NCBI GenBank assembly: GCA_002350725.1
Contig: DEFJ01000029.1
Location: forward strand, 1 to 64,000
From: Cyanobacteria bacterium UBA2855
Lineage (GTDB): Bacteria; Cyanobacteriota; Vampirovibrionia; Gastranaerophilales; Gastranaerophilaceae
Direction: 5' to 3'
Length of the DNA: 64,000 bases
In this document: piece after piece, positions 8,199 to 16,811 of the stretch
How the letters are laid out: every line of letters begins with the position of its first letter
Numbering within the stretch: position 1 is the first letter of the stretch
Notes under the pieces: generated by a model
What the model was told of the DNA's origin: nothing
Database searches by the model: none
The model's input: only the letters and a program-made list of their open reading frames with translations
Translations under genes and position numbers: made by a program

Positions 8199-9347
8199 AT
8201 GAATATACAACCCATAAATTATGAATTTAATCGAAAAAGGCGATTAAAGCCCGAGTACGGACAGGCGCAACTAAGCGGTTACGAGCATGGTAATGCCGAG
8301 TTGTGTGGAGAAAAATATAACGGTAGAGGATATAATGTAAATTTTAGCGGTAACTTGCAGAGTGAGAGTGCGAGTGCCGCTAAAACTTTTATGGAGAAGG
8401 TTATGGATACAAGAGCATTCAACTGGTTAACAGGATTTGCCGGTGAACATAACGTAGCCGCAGCTTCTCTTATTGCATTATTCTTAGCAGGAGGCTTAAG
8501 ACCTGCAATCACGGTATCTCTTCCCGGTGATAAAGATATGGAAGATAAGATTTATGCAGCAGGGCACTCTATGGCATCCGGACTTATCGGTTTTGGTTTC
8601 TCAACGTTGATTACGACTCCGATAGATGCAGGTATTAAATATTTATACAACGATGCGAAGAAAATGAAGCTTGAAGATTATAATAATTTATCTGTAGAAG
8701 AGCTTGCAAGGCATATAAGAAAGAATAATCTTACACCTGAAAAAATAGCTAAAAAGATGGCAAATGAAAATCTTTCGGAAGAAGAAATTATCAAAAGCCT
8801 AAAAGATAGAAAAGGTAATAATCTTAGTGCGATAAAGATTGCTAAATATGTAAAAGATAATGGCGGAGTAATTCTTCCGACAAGAAAACTTAAGAAATCT
8901 TTCAAGATTATCTCTGATAAAGTAGATGAAATAAATAAACTTGAACACGAATTGTTTGAAGAAAATAGTAAAAATCAGCCAAAAGGAATAAAGAAGTTTT
9001 GGAACAAGATAAAAGAAAAGCTGGGCTTTAAGGTAAGTAAGCCAAACCCTTCTCAAAACAGTATTGAAATTCTTAACAAAATCAGAAACCTTACAAATCA
9101 CATAGAAGGTATCAGTACATCAGCTCATAATGTTACAGAGTGGGCTATTGCTATACCAAGGGCAATGTTGACAATTGCGTTGATTCCGCCGATTTTGAAA
9201 TATGTATTCCACGTACAAAAGAAGTCAAATGCTCCAAAACCTGTTGAGTCAAAACCTCAAGAGCAGACAGTATCTTCTGAAGCAGATATATCTGTAGTAA
9301 AAAACAATATGAAAACGCTAAATAAATTTGCAGGAGGGACAAAGTAA
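8199..9347 (+). CDS. Lineage-specific membrane protein with N-terminal NFSG motif
   Basis: I do not recognise this 382-residue protein. The N-terminal 45 residues are polar and end in the short motif NVNFSGN. Hydrophobic segments lie at about 85-105, 125-150 and 315-335, separated by a highly charged, helical central region (about 155-290) rich in Lys and Glu with repeated ...LTPEKIAKKM / LSEEEIIKSL units. The C-terminal 45 residues are polar. No catalytic motif is visible. It is followed by a second protein of the same general design whose ATG overlaps this stop codon (TAATG), so the two are probably made and work together. Membrane topology and function are unknown. Confidence 0.7.
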   Translation: MNIQPINYEFNRKRRLKPEYGQAQLSGYEHGNAELCGEKYNGRGYNVNFSGNLQSESASAAKTFMEKVMDTRAFNWLTGFAGEHNVAAASLIALFLAGGLRPAITVSLPGDKDMEDKIYAAGHSMASGLIGFGFSTLITTPIDAGIKYLYNDAKKMKLEDYNNLSVEELARHIRKNNLTPEKIAKKMANENLSEEEIIKSLKDRKGNNLSAIKIAKYVKDNGGVILPTRKLKKSFKIISDKVDEINKLEHELFEENSKNQPKGIKKFWNKIKEKLGFKVSKPNPSQNSIEILNKIRNLTNHIEGISTSAHNVTEWAIAIPRAMLTIALIPPILKYVFHVQKKSNAPKPVESKPQEQTVSSEADISVVKNNMKTLNKFAGGTK

Positions 9348-10120
9348 TGAATATAACAGCTAATGTAACTCCTAAATTAAATAATCAATATGTGGTAAAA
9401 AATTCAACAAATAATGTTTCGCCGAATAATCAACCGTCTTTCACCGGTTTTAATGTATCAAAAAGTTACGATAAATTCTGCGAAGGTGTTGGAACTCATT
9501 TTTGCCGCCCGATTTTAGATAACAAACTAATTGATAAATTAGGTTATTCCATAAGAAATAGCGAAAATGCCGTAAAACATTTTTTAGCGGTAGGTTCAGT
9601 TATCACAAGCGGTATGTATATGAAACAAACCCTTACAAATGATAAAATGGATAAGGACAGACGGCAGACTCTTGCTGTTAATCAATTCTTTACATTAATT
9701 CTTTCTACAGCAGGTGCGTATACTATGGATAACAAGTTGAAGAATTGGTGGAAGAAACAGCACGAAAAATTCTTACGACTTACTCCTGAAGGAAATGCCG
9801 TTTGGGACGGAATGAATGCAAAGAATGAAAAGATAAAGGCAGAAAACAAAAAAGTCATAAAAGAATTGCAAGAACCTCTTTACAATATTGATAAATATAT
9901 TGCTGATTACGGTGAAAAACATGTTGTGGACGAAAAAGCTCTCAAGAAACTTGCTATTAAGAGTAAGGGTTTTGCCGCATTGCGTTCAATTCTTGTATTC
10001 GGTTTTGTATACAGATTTTTTGTTCCGTTGGTAGTTGTAAAACCTACAAACTGGATATGCGAAAAATATTTGGAAAGTAAAAAAGCAAAACAAGCTGCGC
10101 AACAAAATAGTCAAGCATAA
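9347..10120 (+). CDS. Lineage-specific membrane protein with N-terminal SFTG motif
   Basis: This 257-residue protein is unrecognised. Its N-terminal 35 residues are Asn-rich and contain QPSFTGFNVS, comparable to the NFSG motif of the preceding gene. Hydrophobic segments lie at about 78-95, 105-125 and 205-230, with a charged helical stretch (about 130-200) between them. The ATG overlaps the preceding stop by one base, giving translational coupling. The two proteins may form a membrane complex; this is inference from arrangement and shared architecture. No known domain is visible. Confidence 0.7.
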   Translation: MNITANVTPKLNNQYVVKNSTNNVSPNNQPSFTGFNVSKSYDKFCEGVGTHFCRPILDNKLIDKLGYSIRNSENAVKHFLAVGSVITSGMYMKQTLTNDKMDKDRRQTLAVNQFFTLILSTAGAYTMDNKLKNWWKKQHEKFLRLTPEGNAVWDGMNAKNEKIKAENKKVIKELQEPLYNIDKYIADYGEKHVVDEKALKKLAIKSKGFAALRSILVFGFVYRFFVPLVVVKPTNWICEKYLESKKAKQAAQQNSQA

Positions 10121-10130
10121 TTGATTTCTG

Positions 10131-10159
10131 TGTAAATATTTATATGTTTATGCTAGAAT
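10131..10159 (+). promoter_or_regulatory. Extended -10 promoter predicting a leaderless mRNA
   Basis: TG-C-TAGAAT (hexamer 10154-10159) is an extended -10 element with a weak -35 (TGTAAA, 10131-10136, 17-nt spacer). Exactly 6 nt separate the hexamer from the ATG at 10166, so transcription should begin at the A of the start codon. There is no Shine-Dalgarno sequence. Confidence 0.65.
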
Positions 10160-10165
10160 TATCTT

Positions 10166-11641
10166 ATGAATTTAGATAGCGCAATAGATAGCTTGTTATC
10201 CCCAATAGCCGATAAAATTTCAGGGATTATCTTTAGCTCTGTGACTATACATGGGGTTAAGATTGAATTTCTTATCGCATTGTTGATGGCAGCGGCAATA
10301 TATTTTACTGTCAGAACTCGTTTTATAGGGTTTTGGGGGTTTAAGCACGCTATAAAGTTAATTACAAAAAATTATGAGCACAAAGATACCATCCAAAGGA
10401 AAAAACACGGAGAGGTATCTGCTTTTCAGGCATTGACAGCTACGATTTCAGCTTCAGCCGGTATCGGTAATGTGGCGGGGTCTGCGGCTGCGGTGTCAAT
10501 CGGAGGGCCAGGAGTAATTTTTTGGATGATGGTTGCCGGTATTTTTTCGATGGCTTTAAAATTTGCGGAAGTCCTTTTGGGTATAAAATTCCGTTATGTA
10601 AATAAAAAGGATGGAAGTGTTGCCGGTGGACCTATGTATTATATTTTGGCAGGCTTAAAGCATCACAAAGTACTGGGGCGTTTTGCGCCAACTCTTGCAA
10701 AGAGTTATGCTGTATGTTGTATATTTGCGATGATTGGCGGCTGGAATTTGTTTCAGATTAATGCGATGACAACTCAAATTACCGAAGTTACGGGTGGCGA
10801 GAGTAGTTTTTTCCATAATCAAAGTTGGCTGTTGGGTTTGATTGTTGCTATTATAACTTATGTTACTATTATTGGCGGAATTAAGGCGATTGGTAAATTT
10901 ACCTCAAAAGTTACCCCTTTAATGTGCAGCTTGTATGTTTTATCAGCTTTCACAATTTGTTTATTTAATATTCATCATTTCCCGCATGCTATACATACAA
11001 TTATAACCGAAGCTTTTCAGCCAAAAGCTATTGGCGGCGGGATGTTTGCTTGTATGTTATGGGGATTTAGACGTGCTATGTTTGCAAACGAAGCCGGACT
11101 GGGTACTGCACCGATAGCATTTTCTGCGGTTAAGACTAATAAGCCGGTAGCACAAGCTTTTATTGCTATGTTGCAACCGTTTGTTGATACGGTAATTGTT
11201 GGAGCTGCTACTGCATTTGTTATTGTTATAAGCGGTGTTTATTTGGATAATACCGGACTTGCCGGTATTGAGTTGACCTCTAAAGCATTTGCAAGTGTTT
11301 GCCCGTTCTTCCCTATTTTGTTAACTTTTATGGCAAGTTGTTTTGTCTTATCAACTATGCTTTGCGGCTCATATTACGGAATTAAGGGTTGGACGTTTTT
11401 ATTTGGCGATACGAAATTGACAACTCGTACTTTTCAGGTAATATATTGTATATTCATTGTTATTGGTTCGGCTATGAATTTTCAAAGTATTATAAATTTG
11501 TCTGATGCTTTTACTTTGTTCTTAGCTGTCCCAAATTTAATAGCAGTTTTCATACTTTCGGATGTTGTTATTAAAGAATTAAAGAGATATTGTAAGAAAT
11601 ATAACGTAGGTTTGTTTAAAATTGAGAAAGAGGAGATATAA
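10166..11641 (+). CDS. Sodium:alanine/glycine symporter (AGCS family)
   Basis: The 491-residue integral membrane protein imports alanine or glycine coupled to sodium. It has about 11 hydrophobic helices and the AGCS hallmarks: GIGNVAGSAAAVSIGGPG (about 108-125), GGPMYY (about 155) and the NEAGLGTAP segment (about 310). A glycine riboswitch often precedes such genes, but the gap here is only 45 nt and the mRNA looks leaderless, so none is present. The gene is followed after 3 nt by a DNA glycosylase gene and the two are probably co-transcribed, an arrangement with no evident functional logic. Confidence 0.92.
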   Translation: MNLDSAIDSLLSPIADKISGIIFSSVTIHGVKIEFLIALLMAAAIYFTVRTRFIGFWGFKHAIKLITKNYEHKDTIQRKKHGEVSAFQALTATISASAGIGNVAGSAAAVSIGGPGVIFWMMVAGIFSMALKFAEVLLGIKFRYVNKKDGSVAGGPMYYILAGLKHHKVLGRFAPTLAKSYAVCCIFAMIGGWNLFQINAMTTQITEVTGGESSFFHNQSWLLGLIVAIITYVTIIGGIKAIGKFTSKVTPLMCSLYVLSAFTICLFNIHHFPHAIHTIITEAFQPKAIGGGMFACMLWGFRRAMFANEAGLGTAPIAFSAVKTNKPVAQAFIAMLQPFVDTVIVGAATAFVIVISGVYLDNTGLAGIELTSKAFASVCPFFPILLTFMASCFVLSTMLCGSYYGIKGWTFLFGDTKLTTRTFQVIYCIFIVIGSAMNFQSIINLSDAFTLFLAVPNLIAVFILSDVVIKELKRYCKKYNVGLFKIEKEEI

Positions 11642-11644
11642 AAA

Positions 11645-12301
11645 ATGAAGAGAAATTGTCTGGAAATTGTAAGACAAAAGTGCGAAAATTGCAGAGCATG
11701 TGCATTAGGAGCTACAAGAAACAACATTGTATTTTCTGATGGGGATGCATCTACAGCAAGAATAGTTCTTATTGGAGAGGCTCCGGGAGAAACAGAAGAT
11801 ATGACAGGTCGTCCGTTCGTAGGCAGAGCCGGTCAATTGTTAACGGAATTTTTAACCGAAGCAGGTATTTCCAGAGAAAAAGATGTTTATATAATAAATA
11901 CAGTAAAATGTCGTCCTCCTGAAAATAGAGTTCCGACAGATGAGGAAAAAGCTGCATGCAGGAAATTTTTAGAAGCTCAAATTGATATCATTAAGCCTGA
12001 TGCCATTGTCCTTTGCGGTGCTACTGCGTTAAAGTCATTTGTTACTTTAGATAAAAAACAAACTATTTCTAAAGTAAGAGGACAATGGATGACAGTAAGC
12101 GTTGATGGTGTGGAATATAAAGCTATTACAATTTTCCATCCGTCTTATTTGTTGAGAAATCATTCTATGGAGGAAGGTTCTCCAAGAAGATTAATGCAGG
12201 AAGATTTGAGAAATATAAAAGAAACTGTGCTGCCGGATGTAGATAACAGTAACTTTTTTATGAATGATGTCGATTCATTCTCATCTCTTGCAAGTGTATA
12301 A
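11645..12301 (+). CDS. Family 4 (Fe-S) uracil-DNA glycosylase
   Basis: The 218-residue enzyme removes uracil from DNA to start base-excision repair. Four cysteines in the family spacing (Cys16, Cys19, Cys89 and Cys105) should bind a [4Fe-4S] cluster. The uracil-pocket motif GEAPGETEDMTGRPFVG (about 47-63) and the HPSYLLRN motif (about 165-172) are intact. Family 4 enzymes are typical of thermophiles and many anaerobes, and some are encoded as polymerase-like proteins. The gene starts 3 nt after the symporter stop and uses GAGGAG as ribosome binding site. Confidence 0.9.
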   Translation: MKRNCLEIVRQKCENCRACALGATRNNIVFSDGDASTARIVLIGEAPGETEDMTGRPFVGRAGQLLTEFLTEAGISREKDVYIINTVKCRPPENRVPTDEEKAACRKFLEAQIDIIKPDAIVLCGATALKSFVTLDKKQTISKVRGQWMTVSVDGVEYKAITIFHPSYLLRNHSMEEGSPRRLMQEDLRNIKETVLPDVDNSNFFMNDVDSFSSLASV

Positions 12302-12324
12302 AATTGTTATAAGTATCGTAAATA

Positions 12325-12357
12325 AAAAGTTCCTTTTAGATTATAAAAGGAACTTTT
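12325..12357 (+). terminator. Intrinsic terminator of the symporter-UDG unit
   Basis: A 14-bp stem (AAAAGTTCCTTTTA with TAAAAGGAACTTTT) and a 5-nt loop end in a short T run. Confidence 0.85.
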
Positions 12358-12364
12358 CATATAT

Positions 12365-12393
12365 TTGACAATATTTTAAATTACGGGTAGCAT
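12365..12393 (+). promoter_or_regulatory. Promoter of the exported helical protein
   Basis: TTGACA (12365-12370), a 17-nt spacer and TAGCAT (12388-12393). The start near 12400 gives an 18-nt leader containing the strong ribosome binding site AGGGGGA (12404-12410), 7 nt from the ATG. Confidence 0.8.
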
Positions 12394-12417
12394 AAAAATA
12401 TCTAGGGGGATATTGTT

Positions 12418-12882
12418 ATGAAGAAAAATTTTCTAATATCATTTTGTGTAATGCTTACGTTTGCTTTTAGCGGGTTAGAATGTTATTCCGATCAGGTGTA
12501 TGTGATACATACGCAAGATAACACTCCAACAGCGTTAGATACAATTCAGGTAAAATCAAAAGATGCTGCTAAAAAGATAAGAAAAAAGACCAAAAGAGCA
12601 GCAAGTGTAACAAGCGACTTTATTCAAGACAAGACAGAAGATGCTATGTATGCTACCGGAGATGCTTTAAATACAGGGAAAGAGAAAGCAACCGAAATTA
12701 CAACTAAAGCAGGTAAAGCTGCAAAACAGGGCGCAATAAATGTTGGTAATGCAACGAAAGAAGGTGCAAAGAAAGCAACAAATTTCACTTTCCGCCATAT
12801 TCGAGATGGGGCTGACAAAGTTATTCAAAAGACAGAACCACATGAAGTAATTCAAGAACAAAATCAAGAAGGTCAGTTTTAA
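12418..12882 (+). CDS. Small exported Lys/Ala-rich helical protein
   Basis: The 154-residue protein begins with a signal peptide (about 1-22) that has a Cys at residue 22, so a lipoprotein is possible, but the surrounding ECYS is not a clean lipobox. The mature part is rich in Lys, Ala, Thr and Gly and repeats an 11-residue-like amphipathic pattern (TTKAGKAAKQGAINVGNATK), resembling LEA-type or apolipoprotein-like helices. Such proteins may coat membranes or protect against stress, but this is only an analogy. It has its own promoter and terminator, and the very strong ribosome binding site suggests high expression. No known family is assigned. Confidence 0.75.
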   Translation: MKKNFLISFCVMLTFAFSGLECYSDQVYVIHTQDNTPTALDTIQVKSKDAAKKIRKKTKRAASVTSDFIQDKTEDAMYATGDALNTGKEKATEITTKAGKAAKQGAINVGNATKEGAKKATNFTFRHIRDGADKVIQKTEPHEVIQEQNQEGQF

Positions 12883-12893
12883 AACTGACCTTC
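12868..12893. terminator. Bidirectional terminator spanning a stop codon
   Basis: A perfect 26-bp palindrome (GAAGGTCAGTTTT and its complement) overlaps the last codons and the TAA of the helical protein gene and lies 7 nt from the end of the convergent phosphohexomutase gene. The central A/T run supplies U-rich RNA in either direction. Confidence 0.75.
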
Positions 12894-12900
12894 TATAATA

Positions 12901-15168
12901 TTAAAAATTGTATTTCGGAATAACAAATGGTTCATTATTGGCATCTTTTTCCACGAATTTTAAATAGTAATTAAGAGCTTTTTCTTTAGACTCTTTATAT
13001 AATTTTTCTGTAATATATTTTTTATAATATTCTGTAATTGTTCCGTCATAATTACCCATAGCTGTTGCGTAGGTTTCAATTATATTCTTATGCGAACCTC
13101 CGCCGTATGCTTTTGTTTTGGCATCCGTTCCGGAAGGTCTTATTTCAATAAATTTATCTGTAAATTCAAAATATGTACCGTCACCTACAAATTTAACAGA
13201 TTTTAAGTTATCGAAAATGAGGCTTTTAAAGGCATCATTAAGAACTTCTTTGATATTTTCAAGGGTCATTTTATCTTCTTTTAATGCAATCGCCATTGCA
13301 AGGTAAAATAAATCATTTTTAGTTCTTTTTTCTTCGCCTGCAATTTTTTCGAGTTTTAATTTCTCAATATCAGGTTCTGATTCATTATAATATGCAATGT
13401 CAACACGAGTGTCAAATCTGCCCACAATGTCGTTTTCGTTAAATATGTCGTGTAAATATGATGATAATGGTTTATCATTTATTTTAGCAACAAGGGCTGA
13501 TGCTACAATTATAGCTTCTGTTGCACTCTTTTCTCTCATTGCAACGGCTTTTCTTCCGCATAGAGAATTAATTAAATCTTCTCCGCCCATAATCATTCCG
13601 CCGGATTCTTCTCCGCCAAACAGCATTCGAGGATTTTTACCTAGGTTTATTGAATTACCTAACACATCATCAACTATAACATCTTTATCAGGATTGTTTT
13701 TAAGTTGTAATTCAACTTTTTTCATAATATTTGCGATTTCTTTGAAACCGACAGGAACGTTAACAACTTTAACCCCGTTTTTCTTTGCCCATTCATCCCA
13801 TGAAAGAGCCGAGGCTGTTGTTTTTATCATAAATCTCGGATGATTATTCCATAATTTTTCGGCTTTAAGTTGTTTTGTCCAAAAATCCATTAGCATTAAA
13901 AATGCTTGATTTGCCGTAAATACTGTAAGTAGTCGGTCTTTTGATAATTCTATATAGTCAATGCCGTTTTCTTTCAAAAAATCTTCTCTGTCGGTTGATT
14001 CTGTTTGAGTAATAGTTAATCTGTCGTGGTCAGGGTCTGTAATCAAAACAACCGTTCCTAGCGGTAAATCTTTTAATTTTTCTTGATAATTTAACGTTTC
14101 TATAACAGGGAAGAATTTTTCTCCGTTAAGTTTTTTAGCAACAACAGTTGCATCAACGGAATAATCGTAAAATGCTTTTTCGCCTTTAGGTGTTACATCA
14201 TATTTGCCAATCCCGTGAAAGAAAGAATCTTCTTCTGTATTAAACCAAATAAATTTATTTTTTATTCCTAATTTATCTATTACACGAGAAAGTGTTCTAT
14301 ATGCTGAGCCACCCACATTTTCAACAGCTATTTTACCCTTGTATTTTTTTATTAAATCAAGGTTAATCTTTTTTGCTACTCCGGATTTTAAATATTCCAC
14401 GTATAAATTTACACCGTCATTAAGCTTCGACATGATTTTTTCGTCAATTAGCGGATTGTTTTTTGCTGCGATTTTTATTGTGTAAGAGCCTTCTTTTTCT
14501 GTAATATCAAAAATCTCTTGGATTTTGTCAACAAATTCTAATGACTCTTCCGGTAAATATTGTGAACCTTGCGAGTTCAAGTCTTTTGTAGCATTTTTAA
14601 CTGATATCCCGTGGCTTGAGGTAATGTATTCTCCTCCAACCAAATCGAGTTTGAAAGCTAAAAATGATGCCAGCCAAATAGGGATTGTTTTTCTTCCCTT
14701 AGGAACAAGTGTTTTTATTCCTTGAGCTGCTTGTATTCTTGCAATTGCATCCAAAAATAAGTCAGAATTGTAGCGGACTTCACGTCCTGCGATTTTTAAA
14801 ATTTCTTTGTCTTTGTATTTTTCTTTTGCAACAAGTGCTTTAGCTAAAGTTGCAAGGACAATTCCGACAAGGTTAATTGGGAACCTTGTATCCTCAGGGA
14901 ACAAAATGTTTTGAGGACCTCGAATGCCTGCTGTGGAAACCTTTGCTTCTTTTGCATATCCTTCAAACCATTCATATAAATTCAAACCCTCAGGATTTTT
15001 CTTTTCATCATAAGGTTTTAGGTGTTCTTTTTTTAGCGTAAAAGTAAATTCACCGTCATTAGAAAAGTCCATCAATTCTCTGTTTTTTATGTAATCGGGT
15101 GTTTTTTCGTAAACACTTTTGAATAATTCATTTTCAAGATGATTTTCGGATGTTTTGCAAGCTTTCAT
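12901..15168 (-). CDS. Phosphohexomutase (phosphoglucomutase/phosphomannomutase family), large form
   Basis: Enzymes of this superfamily move a phosphate between C1 and C6 of hexose phosphates. The four active-site loops are present in order: phosphoserine loop ITSSHG (about 182-187), metal loop DPDHDRL (about 379), sugar loop GEESGG (about 519) and phosphate loop RPSGTDAK (about 679). At 755 residues it is 150-300 residues longer than usual; extra sequence lies before the serine loop and between the serine and metal loops. The serine loop departs from the usual TASHNP form, so substrate preference is uncertain. The ATG at 15168 is preceded by GGGGGAAC. It probably links glycolysis to glycogen or envelope sugar synthesis. 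Confidence 0.85.
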   Translation of the reverse strand: MKACKTSENHLENELFKSVYEKTPDYIKNRELMDFSNDGEFTFTLKKEHLKPYDEKKNPEGLNLYEWFEGYAKEAKVSTAGIRGPQNILFPEDTRFPINLVGIVLATLAKALVAKEKYKDKEILKIAGREVRYNSDLFLDAIARIQAAQGIKTLVPKGRKTIPIWLASFLAFKLDLVGGEYITSSHGISVKNATKDLNSQGSQYLPEESLEFVDKIQEIFDITEKEGSYTIKIAAKNNPLIDEKIMSKLNDGVNLYVEYLKSGVAKKINLDLIKKYKGKIAVENVGGSAYRTLSRVIDKLGIKNKFIWFNTEEDSFFHGIGKYDVTPKGEKAFYDYSVDATVVAKKLNGEKFFPVIETLNYQEKLKDLPLGTVVLITDPDHDRLTITQTESTDREDFLKENGIDYIELSKDRLLTVFTANQAFLMLMDFWTKQLKAEKLWNNHPRFMIKTTASALSWDEWAKKNGVKVVNVPVGFKEIANIMKKVELQLKNNPDKDVIVDDVLGNSINLGKNPRMLFGGEESGGMIMGGEDLINSLCGRKAVAMREKSATEAIIVASALVAKINDKPLSSYLHDIFNENDIVGRFDTRVDIAYYNESEPDIEKLKLEKIAGEEKRTKNDLFYLAMAIALKEDKMTLENIKEVLNDAFKSLIFDNLKSVKFVGDGTYFEFTDKFIEIRPSGTDAKTKAYGGGSHKNIIETYATAMGNYDGTITEYYKKYITEKLYKESKEKALNYYLKFVEKDANNEPFVIPKYNF

Positions 15169-15280
15169 AGTTCCCCCTTCTATGTTAATTATAATTAAAA
15201 TTCAGGTTGTAGTAAATAGTGTAAAAAGGGGATAAATTACCCTCTCTTGAATTTCTAATATTCGGTTTACCCCTCAAATT

Positions 15281-15382
15281 GAAATTCTTTTCTCTCCATA
15301 GGAGAGATGATTTGCTTTGTGTCGATTGCATCATTTTTCTTCTGTGGGGAAACACCGCCGTAGGCGGGGCAGGGGGAATTTC
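15281..15382. repeat. GC-rich hairpin cluster in a 328-bp gene-free gap
   Basis: The gap 15169-15496 holds no plausible gene. Within it, GAAATTC (15281) and GAATTTC (15376) form distant inverted ends around the hairpins TCTCTCC-ATA-GGAGAGA (15291-15307) and CCGCC-GTA-GGCGG (about 15355-15367). The last segment is far richer in G+C than its surroundings. This may be a decayed miniature repeat; whether other copies exist cannot be told from one window. The remainder of the gap shows only the AT-rich promoter region of the following gene. Confidence 0.45.
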
Positions 15383-15496
15383 TTAAAAGGTCAACAGCGT
15401 TAAATCGGATATACAAAACTTAATATCCATATTAAAACTTAGCAAATAATAGTATCTTTGTGTTTTTATATACATGTGTATAACTAAGGTAGTATT

Positions 15497-16585
15497 ATGA
15501 CGATTTCAGCAATTAACAGTGTAAAAAGCAATTATAAATTTAACGCACCTGCGTTTACTTCTGAACCGGAAAAAACAGAGGACAAAAAAGAAATAGGAAA
15601 TACCGGTAAAGCATTGATATTAACAGGACTTGCCGCATTAGCCGCAACAGGGATATATCTTGCAACACGCGGAAGAGGCGGTTCAAAAAACGTTACCCAA
15701 GCTGCAAACGACAACCCTGTAACACAAGGTGTTTCTGACGAGGTTAAAGCTTTAAAAGAAAAAATTGCTACCTTAAAAGATTCCATCAAAACAAAATACT
15801 CAGCTGAAAGAGAAAAAATTGATGATGCGGCAAATGGCTCTCAACTAAATATTTTTCAACGAAATTGCTTGGAACATGCAAAAAGCGGGAAACCAAATGC
15901 TGACAGAATTAAATCTGTTATGGACTTTGATAGAACTATAAAATATATTAAAGAAGCTAAACATCACAATGATAAATCAATAGCTGATTGGCAATCAGAC
16001 ATTAGTAATTATCCAAAAGTATTGAAAGCAAAATTACAAGAACTTAGTAATGATTCTGATTGGATAGAACTAAGAAAATTAAGACACAAAATACAGATTT
16101 CTCAATGTAAAGATAACGACGATTTTCGTCGTTTAGAATTGATTGATGAAGTATTATTTTCAAAAGCAAATAATGAAACATCTGCATATTTAAAAATTTT
16201 CAATTTAAGTGTAGAAGATGCTATAAAACTGATAAAATCACCAAATACATACGAAGAATTTAAGAAAATAGAAGAACTTGTTAAAAAAACAAATCCGGTT
16301 AATTATAACCGTTCAACATTTGTTCGGATGAATTTGGGTTACAAGATAAGCGTTAATAACTTATATTTATCAGGCGATACAAATAAAGAGATACTTACGG
16401 TATACCATGATGCGAAGATGGCTCCGGGTGAAATAAAGAAATTTGAGCGTACAATAGCAGATTTGCTTGAACAAAAACAAAATTACCAACAAAAAGTAAT
16501 TGATTTAGCAAATAAAACTCGCCAGAGTGCAGAAGTTAAAGAGCTTAAAAAACTTGTTGCTAAGTTGAAAGAATTAGAAAAATAA
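15497..16585 (+). CDS. Orphan membrane-anchored coiled-coil protein
   Basis: The 362-residue protein has no family that I recognise. A short polar N-terminus containing NAPAFTSEP precedes one hydrophobic helix (about 38-58, LILTGLAALAATGIYLA). The remaining 300 residues are charged, helical and probably coiled-coil, ending in heptad-like Lys/Glu/Leu repeats (ELKKLVAKLKELEK). The N-terminal FTS resembles the FTG/FSG motifs of the proteins at 8.2-10.1 kb. AAGGTAGT acts as ribosome binding site. A structural or scaffolding envelope role is likely but unproven. Confidence 0.65.
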   Translation: MTISAINSVKSNYKFNAPAFTSEPEKTEDKKEIGNTGKALILTGLAALAATGIYLATRGRGGSKNVTQAANDNPVTQGVSDEVKALKEKIATLKDSIKTKYSAEREKIDDAANGSQLNIFQRNCLEHAKSGKPNADRIKSVMDFDRTIKYIKEAKHHNDKSIADWQSDISNYPKVLKAKLQELSNDSDWIELRKLRHKIQISQCKDNDDFRRLELIDEVLFSKANNETSAYLKIFNLSVEDAIKLIKSPNTYEEFKKIEELVKKTNPVNYNRSTFVRMNLGYKISVNNLYLSGDTNKEILTVYHDAKMAPGEIKKFERTIADLLEQKQNYQQKVIDLANKTRQSAEVKELKKLVAKLKELEK

Positions 16586-16752
16586 CGTTACGATAAACGC
16601 ACCACCTGCGACTTTGGAGGACAGTTCGTAATATGTCATCACAAGAAGATCTTTGATTTTCGTGGCAATCCGGTGTGTAAATATTGATTGCGGCGCTCTT
16701 GTTGGACGCTTGCAATTGACATGCCGCTGTAAATTGTGTATTAATTGGAATA
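16586..16752. other. Gene-free stretch with higher GC and no recognised feature
   Basis: The 167 bases between the coiled-coil gene and the flotillin terminator are less AT-rich than nearby intergenic DNA and hold no frame with a believable start and codon pattern. They look like degraded coding or repeat sequence, but I cannot name a source. Confidence 0.35.
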
Positions 16753-16783
16753 TAAAAAAACTCCTGTTAATGTACACAGGAGT
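16753..16783 (-). terminator. Intrinsic terminator of the NfeD-flotillin operon
   Basis: On the minus strand GACTCCTGT pairs with ACAGGAGT and is followed by seven T residues. It lies about 30 nt past the flotillin stop codon. Confidence 0.88.
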
Positions 16784-16811
16784 CTTTTCTTATTAATATA
16801 TGATTTAACGA

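Noticed and set aside
10121..10165. Glycine riboswitch before the AGCS symporter
   Set aside because: The gap is only 45 nt and the mRNA seems leaderless.
13397..13843. 148-codon open frame on the + strand
   Set aside because: It lies wholly inside the phosphohexomutase gene on the other strand and has the composition of an antisense shadow.
16574..16777. 67-codon minus-strand frame before the coiled-coil gene end
   Set aside because: It runs across the flotillin terminator and has no ribosome binding site or protein-like pattern.
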